From Forficula auricularia (Eukaryota; Arthropoda; Insecta; Dermaptera; Forficulidae), in NCBI GenBank assembly GCA_024734495.1, contig JALMQS010000099.1, positions 68,494,483 through 68,558,482 on the forward strand: 64,000 nt of DNA, given 5' to 3'. Each line of letters opens with the position of its first letter. The stretch's first letter is position 1. The position numbers were made by a program, and so were the translations under genes. The notes below the pieces were generated by a model, which saw only the letters and a program-made list of their open reading frames with translations, searched no databases and was not told the origin of the DNA. Of the stretch, positions 11,994 through 20,662 are shown piece after piece.

Positions 11994-12361
11994 TTTTTTT
12001 TTGTTTTTTTTTTAATGCAATCGAATGCAAGAAGGGGTGCACCAGTAAAGATGTAGCCCCTATGGATCTCTAAAGACCCTTGCATTACCGAAGAGAAGGG
12101 AAAGTTGATTAAGTGAGAGGGTGTAGACGTAGGTGTCTATGCACCCTGGTTTTGAAGGTTTGGAGATCATAGGTGCTGGGAAAGGTAGAGGCTGGGAGAG
12201 AGTTCCAGTTCCTTGAAGTCATGGGGATATATGTATTCGCGAATGAAGTGGTCCGGCACTTTTCCAATTTGACCGCAAAGAGTGTTGGGAGTCGGCAAAA
12301 CGTGTGCTGCGTGCAAAGCATGCTTTGGAGGGAATTATTGATTTTATCTCATCAGAGCACC
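11994..12361 (-). pseudogene. Non-LTR retrotransposon 3' end (C-terminal codons, 3'UTR, poly(A)), inverted copy
   Basis: On the minus strand the sequence reads GGTG (target-site copy), the codons for DEIKSIIPSKACF, then a C-terminus that ends LHPLT and a stop near 12109. A short 3'UTR and an A-rich tail follow, seen as T-rich sequence at 11994-12015. It continues the reading frame broken at 7980, but lies in the wrong orientation to it. A one-base loss near 12290 puts the last 70 codons in another frame. The plus-strand twin at 15446-15800 is contiguous. Confidence 0.85.
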
Positions 12362-13354
12362 TGTACTGGCTGGAAAATTCGCCAGTTAACACTTTGCCCT
12401 TTGAAGGCAAAAATAAATAAAATATTAAATGTTTGTTGTTTGATATATTATTTTATTTCAAACGGGTTTTGTATATATGTATAACAAGGTGTATTTGTAT
12501 ATTAAATAACAAGGTGTTTAACAATCTTTGTATATTAAATAACAAGGTGTTTAACAATCTTTGGTTTTACTTATTAAATACAGTTATATAAATTTAAACT
12601 TTAACAACAGATAATTATATTATCAAAACAATATTTGTAATTGAATTAGGCAATCGGCCATTTCTATAAATAAATAACTTAAATATTTTTGATGATATTT
12701 AAGATATAAGATATATATATATTATATATATATATTATTGTTGAATTATCTTTCCACGATAACAACAATACTCAAACACACGAACAACAATAATATTAAC
12801 GGCAACACGGCACACGTTAAACACTCAAAACGAAATGATAACAGATCCGCGCAAGTCCTCTATTACTTGACAAAGCGGCCTCCATATATCATCTGTTTCT
12901 CCAAAACGAAAGCAGAGTATAAACACTCTTCACTTCACTTGGCACCTTGCCAGCTCGACAACCATATGTGTACGGTACGCGTTATAATAAAACGAAACGA
13001 TAATAGATCCGAGCAAGCCTACTATATTACTTGACAAATCGAAATCCATATACCATCTGTTTCTCCAAAACGAAAGCAGAGTATAAACACTCTTCACTTC
13101 ACTTGGCACCTTGCCAGCTCGACAACCATATGTGTACGGTACGCGTTATAATAAAACGAAACGATAATAGATCCGAGCAAGCCTACTATATTACTTGACA
13201 AATCGAAATCCATATACCATCTGACTGCCACATGTTCATTAGTCATCACTCACTCCTATAGCCTCCACGTCATGGAGTCGTTCCTGCTCGAATAGTTCAC
13301 TGTTCAGACACTAGGCTCCCGGGATATAACCGCGGCACTTTTATTTTGGTTACA
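12362..13354 (-). mobile_element. Complete LTR of an LTR retrotransposon (3' LTR of the minus-strand element)
   Basis: Read on the minus strand it begins TGTAACCAAAATAAAAGTGC at 13354 and ends GGCTGGAAAATT-type sequence closing with CCAGTACA at 12362, so it has the TG...CA boundaries of an LTR, about 993 bp. Its start abuts a G-rich polypurine tract and its end abuts GGTG, the target duplication. The first part carries 164-bp tandem repeats. A 33-bp unit (GATTGTTAAACACCTTG) is repeated near the other end. Confidence 0.85.
12882..13209 (-). repeat. Tandem 164-bp repeats within the LTR
   Basis: CCATAT(A/C)CCATCTG-type starts recur at 12882, 13046 and 13210, an exact 164-bp period. The units contain the block from TTTCTCCAAAACG to ATTACTTGACAAATCG. 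Two full units are present, with a diverged partial unit before them. All breakpoints of the surrounding inverted duplication fall in or beside this unit. Confidence 0.85.
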
Positions 13355-13371
13355 TATCCCCCCCCAGCGGG
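13355..13371 (-). other. Polypurine tract
   Basis: On the minus strand the tract CTGGGGGGGGATA lies immediately before the LTR start at 13354. In LTR elements such a tract primes plus-strand DNA synthesis. Its position fixes the orientation of the element as minus. Confidence 0.75.
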
Positions 13372-13470
13372 AAAGTTCCGGGAGCTCGGGAAGGTTCTGG
13401 GTCGAGAACACCTTCCTCCGATAGTTTTTATATACCCGGATCAAAAGGGAAAGGATGTGGATAGGGTAAG

Positions 13471-14703
13471 CTAAACGTGAAAAAGGGGCACGGGACATAA
13501 ATGGGAAGTGGCACTGGGACTGGAAAATTTAGAATTGTATCTTTCTCCATTTTGTACATCCGTTGTCTCATCCTCTCTAGAATATATTTCTTCAGCTGTT
13601 TCTAGAGGCTGATCGATTACAGTTTCAGGGCTTACTTCAGTTGTCACTGTGTCAGATTCCTCTTCTTCTTCAACGGATTGAATATTTGGTTTTTTATCAA
13701 TCAGTTCTTCATCAAAGTCTTCATTAACATTATCCAAAGAAATATTTTCAACCTCAGGGCTTACTTCAGTTGTCACTGTGTCAGATTCCTCTTCTTCTTC
13801 AACGGATTGAATATTTGGTTTTTTATCAATCAGTTCTTCATCGAAGTCTTCATTAACATTATCCAAAGAAATATTTTCAACCTCCATTAGTTGATTTTGA
13901 TAAATTTCCTCAGGATCATCAGGATCACTAACATCAGGAATATTATCACCTGGTTTTTCTTGTTCAATTTCATCATGATCATTCTCAGAATTGACAATTT
14001 CACCAGGTACTTCATCATCTTCATTAAGATCATCTTCATTGACATCTTCATCAGCATCATCATTAACAACCTCATCAATATCATAATTAACCACTTCATC
14101 AGGTTTTCCCAAATGTTCAACTTCTGAGTATTCAATTTCTGAATAGTCTTCAGCTTCTTCAAAGTGTTCAACTTCTCCAAAATGTTCAACATTTTCATAT
14201 AGTTGAACTTGTTTATCTACTTCTAAATCTTCCCGTTTTATTAATGGGTCCGGGACGGTACGAGACGGTATGGTAGGAGATGAATAAAAGGAGAAGCACG
14301 GGACGATATGATGATAAGGAATGGGACCTGGCGATACGGTAGAAGACGAGAAATCGGTACTAGGGATGGCAGAAGGAAGAACTCCTGTGTGTGGCACTCC
14401 TACACGTTTTACCAACGCTTTATACTTGTTTATTATGGCGTCGATGATATCGGTGAAGGCCACCCACGTCATCGGGATCTCAACTTTTTCTTTGGGATCA
14501 GAAGTGCGGCAATTACACATGCGAATGCCCTTCTGGACCTCCCCAAATTGGGATTCCAACCCTGGTAACATCTCTAGGATAATTTTAAAATCTTCTACCT
14601 GAGAAGGGGTCAGCTGTGTGCATTCCTCGTAAAGGAACCGAACATGGTCGAATAAATCATCTCGTTCGGCCACTAGTTCTTCCACGAATCGCTCGGTCGC
14701 CAT
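13471..14703 (-). CDS. Acidic Gag-like ORF of a non-autonomous LTR retrotransposon
   Basis: A single 410-codon frame fills most of the 1.45-kb internal region, starting about 80 bp after the primer-binding site. Residues 1-100 are predicted helical (ELVAERDDLFDHV, LESQFGEVQKGI) and loosely resemble the N-terminal helical region of BEL/Pao-type Gag. That likeness is by eye only. Residues 100-160 are Pro/Ser-rich. Residues 170-390 are extremely acidic, full of E/D/N/V. A 43-residue block (VENISLDNVNEDFDEELI...) is duplicated in tandem, an exact 129-bp duplication in the DNA. There is no CCHC knuckle, protease, reverse transcriptase or integrase. The frame is open, so either it is recent or the product is still under selection. 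It would need enzymes in trans. Confidence 0.65.
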   Translation of the reverse strand: MATERFVEELVAERDDLFDHVRFLYEECTQLTPSQVEDFKIILEMLPGLESQFGEVQKGIRMCNCRTSDPKEKVEIPMTWVAFTDIIDAIINKYKALVKRVGVPHTGVLPSAIPSTDFSSSTVSPGPIPYHHIVPCFSFYSSPTIPSRTVPDPLIKREDLEVDKQVQLYENVEHFGEVEHFEEAEDYSEIEYSEVEHLGKPDEVVNYDIDEVVNDDADEDVNEDDLNEDDEVPGEIVNSENDHDEIEQEKPGDNIPDVSDPDDPEEIYQNQLMEVENISLDNVNEDFDEELIDKKPNIQSVEEEEESDTVTTEVSPEVENISLDNVNEDFDEELIDKKPNIQSVEEEEESDTVTTEVSPETVIDQPLETAEEIYSREDETTDVQNGERYNSKFSSPSATSHLCPVPLFHV

Positions 14704-14779
14704 ATTGTTCTTTCCTTATAATCGGTAGTCACAAAATCACAAATGATTAATTAAGATACGGAACGTAAACAAAAAATAG

Positions 14780-14799
14780 GGTCCTTTGGTCGGGCGCCA
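14780..14799 (-). other. Candidate primer-binding site
   Basis: One base inside the LTR end (CCAGTACA), the minus strand reads TGGCGCCCGACCAAAGG. The TGGCGCCC start is a common primer-binding sequence complementary to a tRNA 3' end carrying CCA. It agrees with the polypurine tract on the other side of the ORF. Confidence 0.75.
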
Positions 14800-14800
14800 T

Positions 14801-14888
14801 TGTACTGGCTGGAAAATCGCCAGTTAACACCTTGGCCTTTTAAGCAAAATAAATAAAATAATATATCAAACAACAAACATTTAATATT
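14801..14888 (-). mobile_element. Remnant of the 5' LTR end plus a short inverted LTR piece
   Basis: 14801-14860 is the 3' end of a minus-oriented LTR (reads TGTACTGGCTGG on the plus strand). At AAATAAAATA it switches to about 28-37 bp of the same LTR in plus orientation (ATATATCAAACAACAAACAT, as at 15360), then jumps at CGTTTTGG into an earlier part of that plus-oriented LTR. The intact 5' LTR is therefore absent. Confidence 0.75.
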
Positions 14889-15445
14889 CGTTTTGGAGAA
14901 ACAGATGATATATGGAGTGCCGCTCTGTCAAGTAATAGTGGACTTGCGCGGATCTGTTATCATTTCGTTTTAAGTTTAACGTGTGCCAGTATTGCCGTTA
15001 ATAGTATTGTTGTTCGTGTGTTTAAGTATTGTTGTTATCGTGGAAAGATAATTCAACAATAATATATATATATATAATATATATATATCTTATATCTTAA
15101 ATATCATCAAAAATATTTAAGTTATTTATTTATAGAAATGGCCGATTGCCTAATTCAATTACAAATATTGTTTTGATAATATAATTATCTGTTGTTAAAG
15201 TTTAAATTTATATAACTGTATTTAATAAGTAAAACCAAAGATTGTTAAACACCTTGTTATTTAATATACAAAGATTGTTAAACACCTTGTTATTTAATAT
15301 ACAAAGATTGTTAAACACCTTGTTATACATATATACAAAACCCGTTTGAAATAAAATAATATATCAAACAACAAACATTTAATATTTTATTTATTTTTGC
15401 CTTCAAAGGGCAAAGTGTTAACTGGCGAATTTTCCAGCCAGTACA
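14889..15445 (+). mobile_element. LTR fragment (3' part), plus orientation
   Basis: It runs from CGTTTTGGAGAAACAGATGA to the LTR terminus CCAGTACA at 15445 and is followed by GGTG. Together with 7981-8285 it reconstitutes a plus-oriented LTR flanked by GGTG on both sides. It has three copies of the 33-bp GATTGTTAAACACCTTG unit, one more than the left arm. Confidence 0.85.
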
Positions 15446-15800
15446 GGTGCTCTGATGAGATAAAATCAATAATTCCCTCCAAAGCATGCTTTGCACGCAG
15501 CACACGTTTTGCCGACTCCCAACACTCTTTTGCGGTCAAATTGGAAAAGTGCCGGACCACTTCATTCGCGAATACATATATCCCCATGACTTCAAGGAAC
15601 TGGAACTCTCTCCCAGCCTCTACCTTTCCCAGCACCTATGATCTCCAAACCTTCAAAACCAGGGTGCATAGACACCTACGTCTACACCCTCTCACTTAAT
15701 CAACTTTCCCTTCTCTTCGGTAATGCAAGGGTCTTTAGAGATCCATAGGGGCTACATCTTTACTGGTGCACCCCTTCTTGCATTCGATTGCATTAAAAAA
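15446..15800 (+). pseudogene. Non-LTR retrotransposon 3' end: C-terminal codons, 3'UTR and poly(A)
   Basis: The frame from GGTGCTCTGATGAG encodes DEIKSIIPSKACFARSTRF, then NWNSLPASTFPSTYDLQ and TRVHRHLRLHPLT with a stop at 15697-15699. It is followed by a 3'UTR and an A-rich tail around 15793-15815. It is the direct continuation of the reading frame broken at 7980, so the LTR element inserted into this element. Confidence 0.85.
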
Positions 15801-15815
15801 AAAACAAAAAAAAAA

Positions 15816-17008
15816 CGACAAATGATTCTCTTGTTATGTTAACTTCCCATATAAGAAGGAAATCTATGGAGGGATAAATTTCAAATATTTTAAAAATTGT
15901 GCATTTGTAGATATTAAAACATATTTTTGTCAACCAAAAAAAGTTGAGGTACTAGATCATTAAAAAAATCATAACAATTAATGAAGAAATTTTCTATTTT
16001 CCTTGCAATTTATTAAATAAAAATTCACTTGCCTCTCGGGAGAACAGGTTAATAAAAATGGGACAAAAACTAAAATGTAGGAATCACCCAGCAACGGTAT
16101 GGTAAGCCTTTGATTCAAATCGACATATCCCTTGTATTTGAAGATAAGGATGTTTTTTTTTTTGAAAACTGTTCCGATGATTTTGTAAAAATCACTATAC
16201 TTAACAAGTTTTATCTAGATTGAAATACTGTGAGAGTACTAATGTTTGAAAGTGTGAAATTGTTAGGATAATTTCAACGAACTTGTAAGTAAATATCAGT
16301 GGTGCACATTTGTTATTTCACTTGAAGGTGAAGATTAGTTATAATGAATGTTAGTTTGCAAGTTTTTTCTTTTCGGTTGGGCGATACACAGCAGAAAAAT
16401 TTGGAGGGTGAGCCCTGAGGTGGGCAGCAAAAATGTGCATTATTTCGGATAATTCAGACTTTTGTATAATTTCTTTTTTAATAGTTTAGGTATAATGTAT
16501 AATTATTATATTTTTATTATATAAGATTGGTCGAGAACAATCCAAGTTGGGTGCCGCCACTGCTAATTAGAAAAATAGGAAATGAGCTCATGGGAGGCCG
16601 TCAAATTTTAAACATTATGAAAAATATTCATTTATCAAGGATGCCTGTAGGATAGGCTAGTACGATCCAAAGCTGTCTATTCGGTTGCATAAATACAGGC
16701 GCACAGCGTTCCTGGGGGTATTCTTTTAGGTATTAATATCTTTTGCAAGGAAACTTTGACCATCAATTTCTGCATGCTATATTAAAAAAAATTTAATTTA
16801 TATTTAATTAATATACAACTATTTTGTTAGAAGTTTGTTAGAGTTTTTTTTATTAGTCTCCAAGTGTATATCAGCAATCTGCCCTGGCGGGCAATAAGCT
16901 TCTTTACGGATTTAATAAAAAATGACATGCTTTACAATGATTTTAATGATATTTCCATTGACTTATCATTAAGGTGGGATTTATTGGTTACAAGAAGGTT
17001 TGACATGG
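15816..17008. other. Non-coding part of the right arm
   Basis: Reverse complement of 10803-11992. No ORF or transposon ends recognised, except the probable 3'UTR of the fragment that follows. Confidence 0.45.
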
Positions 17009-17226
17009 TCACTTGAAGCCTAGTGGTAGGTTGATTGGTCTGTGTCTTTTTAATCTTGTTGGTGGTAATGTATTCATTATGTATTGAGCGTACTCATTTG
17101 GGTGGTGAGTTAGTTTGTTTAGGTACTTGTGGCTGTGTTGTCTTATTTCGTCTTTGACGGAAGTTATTTCTTTTAGTATAGTCGTGCTTGGTACCCCTCT
17201 GGGGTCATCAGCGACAAGAACAGATA
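17009..17226 (-). pseudogene. Jockey-like non-LTR ORF2 C-terminus, mirrored copy
   Basis: Inverted twin of 10583-10802, with the same HPNEYAQYIMN and RLKRHRPINL motifs and a stop at 17009-17011. It adds no function and is useful mainly for dating the duplication by comparing the two copies. Confidence 0.6.
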
Positions 17227-17254
17227 ATGAAAGCTGGAAATTGTTTCATTTATT

Positions 17255-17280
17255 TCATTTATTTCATTTTCTAACTTCGT

Positions 17281-17311
<31 letters not shown>

Positions 17312-17335
17312 TTTCATTTATTTCATTTTCTAACT
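17255..17335. repeat. (TTTA)n microsatellite, mirrored
   Basis: Inverted twin of the tract at 10493-10545, with an extra TTTCATTTAT segment. Repeat length differs between the arms. Confidence 0.8.
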
Positions 17336-17369
17336 TCGTTTTTGTTTTTGTTCAATGTTTTATTTATTT

Positions 17370-17560
17370 GATTATTTTTTTTTTAATGATATTGATGTGG
17401 GAAGGAGATACACCAAAAGGTGCATCCCCTAAAGGCCTGTATGGGATGGCCCCTCCATCGTGAAAAGAACAAAGTAGAAGGAAAGAAGCCGGGATCACAA
17501 GCCAAATCTCAGAAAGTTAGATACAATCCAAGCTATTAAGTTTTTTAAGGGCTTCGAGCA
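17370..17560 (-). mobile_element. 3' end of a non-LTR retrotransposon, mirrored copy
   Basis: Inverted twin of 10256-10440, with the same GGTGCATCCCCTAAAGGCC block. The tail is a T-rich run on the plus strand at about 17366-17386. Confidence 0.65.
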
Positions 17561-18174
17561 GTGGTAAATTCTCAGCGCGATAAATTAGGTTAAATTTATC
17601 TCCCACTTAAATAAAGTCAATTTCGATAAATATTATCAATCTCTTTTTTAATGGTTTCAATTGTCATCTATAAATATTTGTTATTTTTAAAATGTTTTTT
17701 TTTCACAAACTACGAAGTACAAATATATAATTAAAGAATAAATATTTTTGCGTTTTATTTTTTCCAAACTGAATCAATGTTTATTTTTACTTTCTTTCTG
17801 TAATTTTTGTTTCTTTTCACGGAATCATTTTTTCACCGACAATTTTGGAGAATTAATTAAAAATAAGTCTTTGAGCACCTTGTGGTAAAAAGTAAAAGAG
17901 AAATTAATAAAAAGGAAAAAAATATAATAATAAAATGGAAAATGAGAGAGAATATAACTTTCTTAATTAGCTAAAATTTCATTTACTTTGTTGCCAGAGA
18001 TGGGATGGTTAAAATTTTTTCAACAAATTTTAATTGCGACTATGATAAACCTGTCATTTTTACTTTACCATACAAGATATGGTCAAGTATTGTAATCGTG
18101 CATGAAAAAAGTAGTTTTTTCCTTCTTTTTTTCGAAATATTTAAAAAACGGCTGAAACTATTTTGATTAAAATG

Positions 18175-18617
18175 AGCTGACGTGTTCTGATGTGGCCATC
18201 CACTTGACTTTACCATACAACCTGGCCCCTAAAATTAGATTATGAGGGGTTAGTTTTTGCATTTTTAGACTTCTGGAGTCCCGCTGATTATGTATACAAA
18301 ATTTGGTTGAGTTTGCTCAAATGGCCTAGATTTTGGTGCATATCGACCCAAAATTAAGGGGGTGGAGGGAGGGGGTTAAAAATTAAAAATCCAGGCCATT
18401 TGAGCAAACTCAACCAAATTTTGTATACATAATCAGTGGGACCCCAGAAGTCTAAAAATGCAAAAACTAACCGCCCAAAATGGGGGGGGGGGAGGATCGA
18501 AAAATGAAAATATAGGTTCTTATATACGAAACTCAACCAAATTTTGTATACATAATCATTGGGAGCTCAGGTTGTATGGTAAAGTCAAGTGGATGGCTAC
18601 ATCAGAACACGTCAGCT
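18175..18617. mobile_element. MITE with about 50-bp inverted ends, mirrored copy
   Basis: Inverted twin of 9196-9639, with ends GAGCTGACGTGTTCTGATGT and its complement. Internally it differs by a short change near 18236-18250 (TAGATTATGAGGGG). Confidence 0.75.
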
Positions 18618-19195
18618 TATTTTTTATAATTTTATAATAGGAAACTTTCACTTTATCTACTAGTAACTAGCATTTGACCATAATGAAAACATTTTAGCCG
18701 TAGATGTCGCTAGAATTGTTTGTCTTTGATACTTTAATTTGCAACGGGAAATAGAAATTTGATATATAATTTACAAAACTTTATTTTTTTCTACTTCATT
18801 TTTGATATACATACTAATCTATGTTTTTTTTAACAAGATATTTTTAGTGGGGGTTGAATATTGGAAAAACGATTAGGTACAATGAAGGTTAAATTTTTGT
18901 TTAAATCACACACAGTTTCATAGTCAATTATAGGTATTTATTGAACAAAACATCAATCAATAGGTACAATATATAATAATTACGACGTTTGTCTTATTTT
19001 TAATCAAGTATGAGCTGATGAGCATCCATTTGAATATAATGTTAACGTAAAACTAGTTATATGTACTTAATTATGATTTAAAATAAACTGCAACGGATCG
19101 TTGCTAAACTTTATCCAAATTCAATTGAAATATTAATAAGTTTATTCCTTTATTATTAATCAGATAAAACTTGCAATTTTCAGTTCATGTTGACT
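18618..19195. other. AT-rich part of the right arm, no gene
   Basis: Inverted copy of 8626-9195. It includes CTGCAACGGATCGTTGCT, the flank associated with the satellite family. Confidence 0.5.
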
Positions 19196-19830
19196 TTAAT
19201 TCAAAAATAATGATCGATTCTCATCTAGTACTTGAGGAATAACCATTCTACATTGGATTTTTGACGTTTCGGTTATTATTGGTAACCATTGGTGAAGAGA
19301 TGGAGAAATCGACTTAAAATAAAAAATAGCTATTGATTCTCATCTATTACCTGTGGAATAATAATTCTACATTAGATTTTTAACGCTTCGATTATTATTA
19401 GTAACCATTGCTGAAGACATGGAGGAATCGACTTAAAATCAAAAATAACGATCGATTCTTATCTAATACTAGAGGAATAACCTTATTGCATTCCATTTTT
19501 GATATTTTGACTATTAATGGCAACCTCTACTGAAAACGTGGAAGAATCGACTTAAAATCAAAAAGACTAAATTCTTTTATGGCAAACAACTCAAGCTTGA
19601 GTTAGGTATTAAATCAGAATCAATCTCTATTTTTGATTTTAACTCGATTCCTCCATGTCTTCAGCAATGGTTACCAATAAAAACCGAAACGTCAAAAATT
19701 CAATAAAGAATTGTTATTCCTCAAGTACTAGTTGTGAATCAATCATTATTTTTCATTTTAACTCGACTCCTCCATGTCTTCAGCAAAGGTAACGGATAAG
19801 AAAACAACGCAGTTGCTATGGTTACTATAA
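19196..19830. repeat. 119-bp satellite array with an internal orientation switch
   Basis: From 19196 to about 19565 the units run in minus orientation (GAAGACATGGAGGAATCGAC). After an AACTCAAGCTTGAGTT palindrome near 19590 they resume in plus orientation (CGATTCCTCCATGTCTTCAG) to about 19790. Both halves are diverged and no coding sequence is present. Confidence 0.8.
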
Positions 19831-20004
19831 AATTTCCTCCCACATTTTTAGCATTTCACAGAGAGAAGCCTATCCATTCTTTCTTAAGCAATGTTAAATG
19901 GGCTATATTAAAACGATCAAATGAACAAATTTTAAAGAATTTATGGTAAAATAAAGAATTTAAAAAAGTACTATCTTACTCTAGAGTAAAGTACTTGAAA
20001 ATAT
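19831..20004. other. Flank of the satellite-bearing dispersed repeat
   Basis: CACAGAGAGAAGCCTATCCA and TACTCTAGAGTAAAGTACTT recur in reverse complement at 63330-63480. The repeat is split here by the RTE-like insertion and resumes at about 20476. Confidence 0.65.
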
Positions 20005-20475
20005 CATCATCATCATTATTGAGTATACAGTCCTAAGACTGGTTTGATGCAACAATCCGTCTCCACTCGACTCTGTCCCCCGCCAGCTGTTTGACCTCTC
20101 TAAATGTCTGGCATCCCATATCCCCAATTATTTGGTTGAAATATTCTAATCTGGGTCTTCCCCTTCCCCTTTTCTTTCCCATCTCCCCTCCAAGATATCC
20201 CTAAGCAATCCCCCATGTCTTAGTGTGTGCCCCATCATCTGACCTCTTCTCTTCTTCAGACTCTTCCACAAGGTTCTTCTTTCTCCGATTCTTCCAAGAA
20301 CTTCTTAATTTGTAATTTTATCCATCCATTTGATATTCATCATTCTTCTGTAGCACCACATTTCGAAAGCCTCTAATCTCTTTCTCTCCACTTTTCTAAT
20401 TGTCCAGGTTTCACACCCGTACATGGCTATGCTCCATACATATGTCTTCAATAGCAACTTCCTGTTTTCTAAGCT
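20005..20475 (-). pseudogene. RTE-like endonuclease/reverse transcriptase C-terminal pseudogene
   Basis: The minus strand encodes KTYVWSIAMYGCETWTIRK, RLEAFEMWCYRRMM, GRIGERRTLW, GHTLRHGGLLRDILEGR and RVEWRRIVASNQS, then a stop at 20033-20035. This is the thumb/C-terminal domain common in arthropod non-LTR elements of RTE-like type. An in-frame stop follows KITN and a frameshift lies in the GRGRPR-like segment, so it is dead. The 3' end carries a (GAT)n tail (ATCATCATC on the plus strand), typical of such elements. The 5' truncation is at about 20475. AAAATAT flanks both sides as a probable target duplication inside another repeat. Confidence 0.85.
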
Positions 20476-20658
20476 ATAAAATATAATTTTACAAAAAACT
20501 TTATTTGACCTTTTTTGTGGTCCCCAAGGTACTTAATTAGGATATAAATTTCCATCAAAATTGTTTAAGTGATTTTCACAATATTTAGAAAAAACTAAAA
20601 TAGCCAATTATAGCCAATACATAGAAAAGAAATTACATTAACAAATATTCATATATAT
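20476..20658. other. Remainder of the dispersed repeat split by the RTE-like insertion
   Basis: TAAAATATAATTTTAC and TTTTTTGTGGTCCCCAAGGT match, in reverse complement, 63285-63345 and 46760-46815. It ends in an (AT)n tract that was the target of the LTR retrotransposon. Confidence 0.65.
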
Positions 20659-20662
20659 ATAT

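Larger units (their letters stand above)
8286..12910. repeat. Left arm of a large inverted repeat (partner 14887-19526)
   Basis: Every component on this arm reappears in reverse complement in the same order on 14887-19526: satellite, MITE, two non-LTR 3' ends, LTR part. The match starts at AGGTTGCC (8286) and ends at CAAAACGAA (12910). Small substitutions and indels distinguish the arms (for example near 9570-9590 versus 18230-18250). The spacer is about 1976 bp. Confidence 0.9.
14887..19526. repeat. Right arm of the large inverted repeat (partner 8286-12910)
   Basis: This is the reverse complement of the left arm from TTCGTTTTGG (14887) to GGCAACCT (19519-19526). Apart from its inner edge it is continuous with unrelated flank beyond 19526, where the satellite unit goes on (CTACTGAAAACGTGG, as at 45700). 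That makes it the likely original copy. Confidence 0.9.

Noticed and set aside
13887..14198. Met/Lys/Ile-rich ORFs on both strands inside the acidic ORF
   Set aside because: Shadow frames of the GAT/GAA-rich acidic coding sequence.
19008..19050. CTGATGAGCATCC as a possible hammerhead core
   Set aside because: No helix II and no GAAA box at the right distance.
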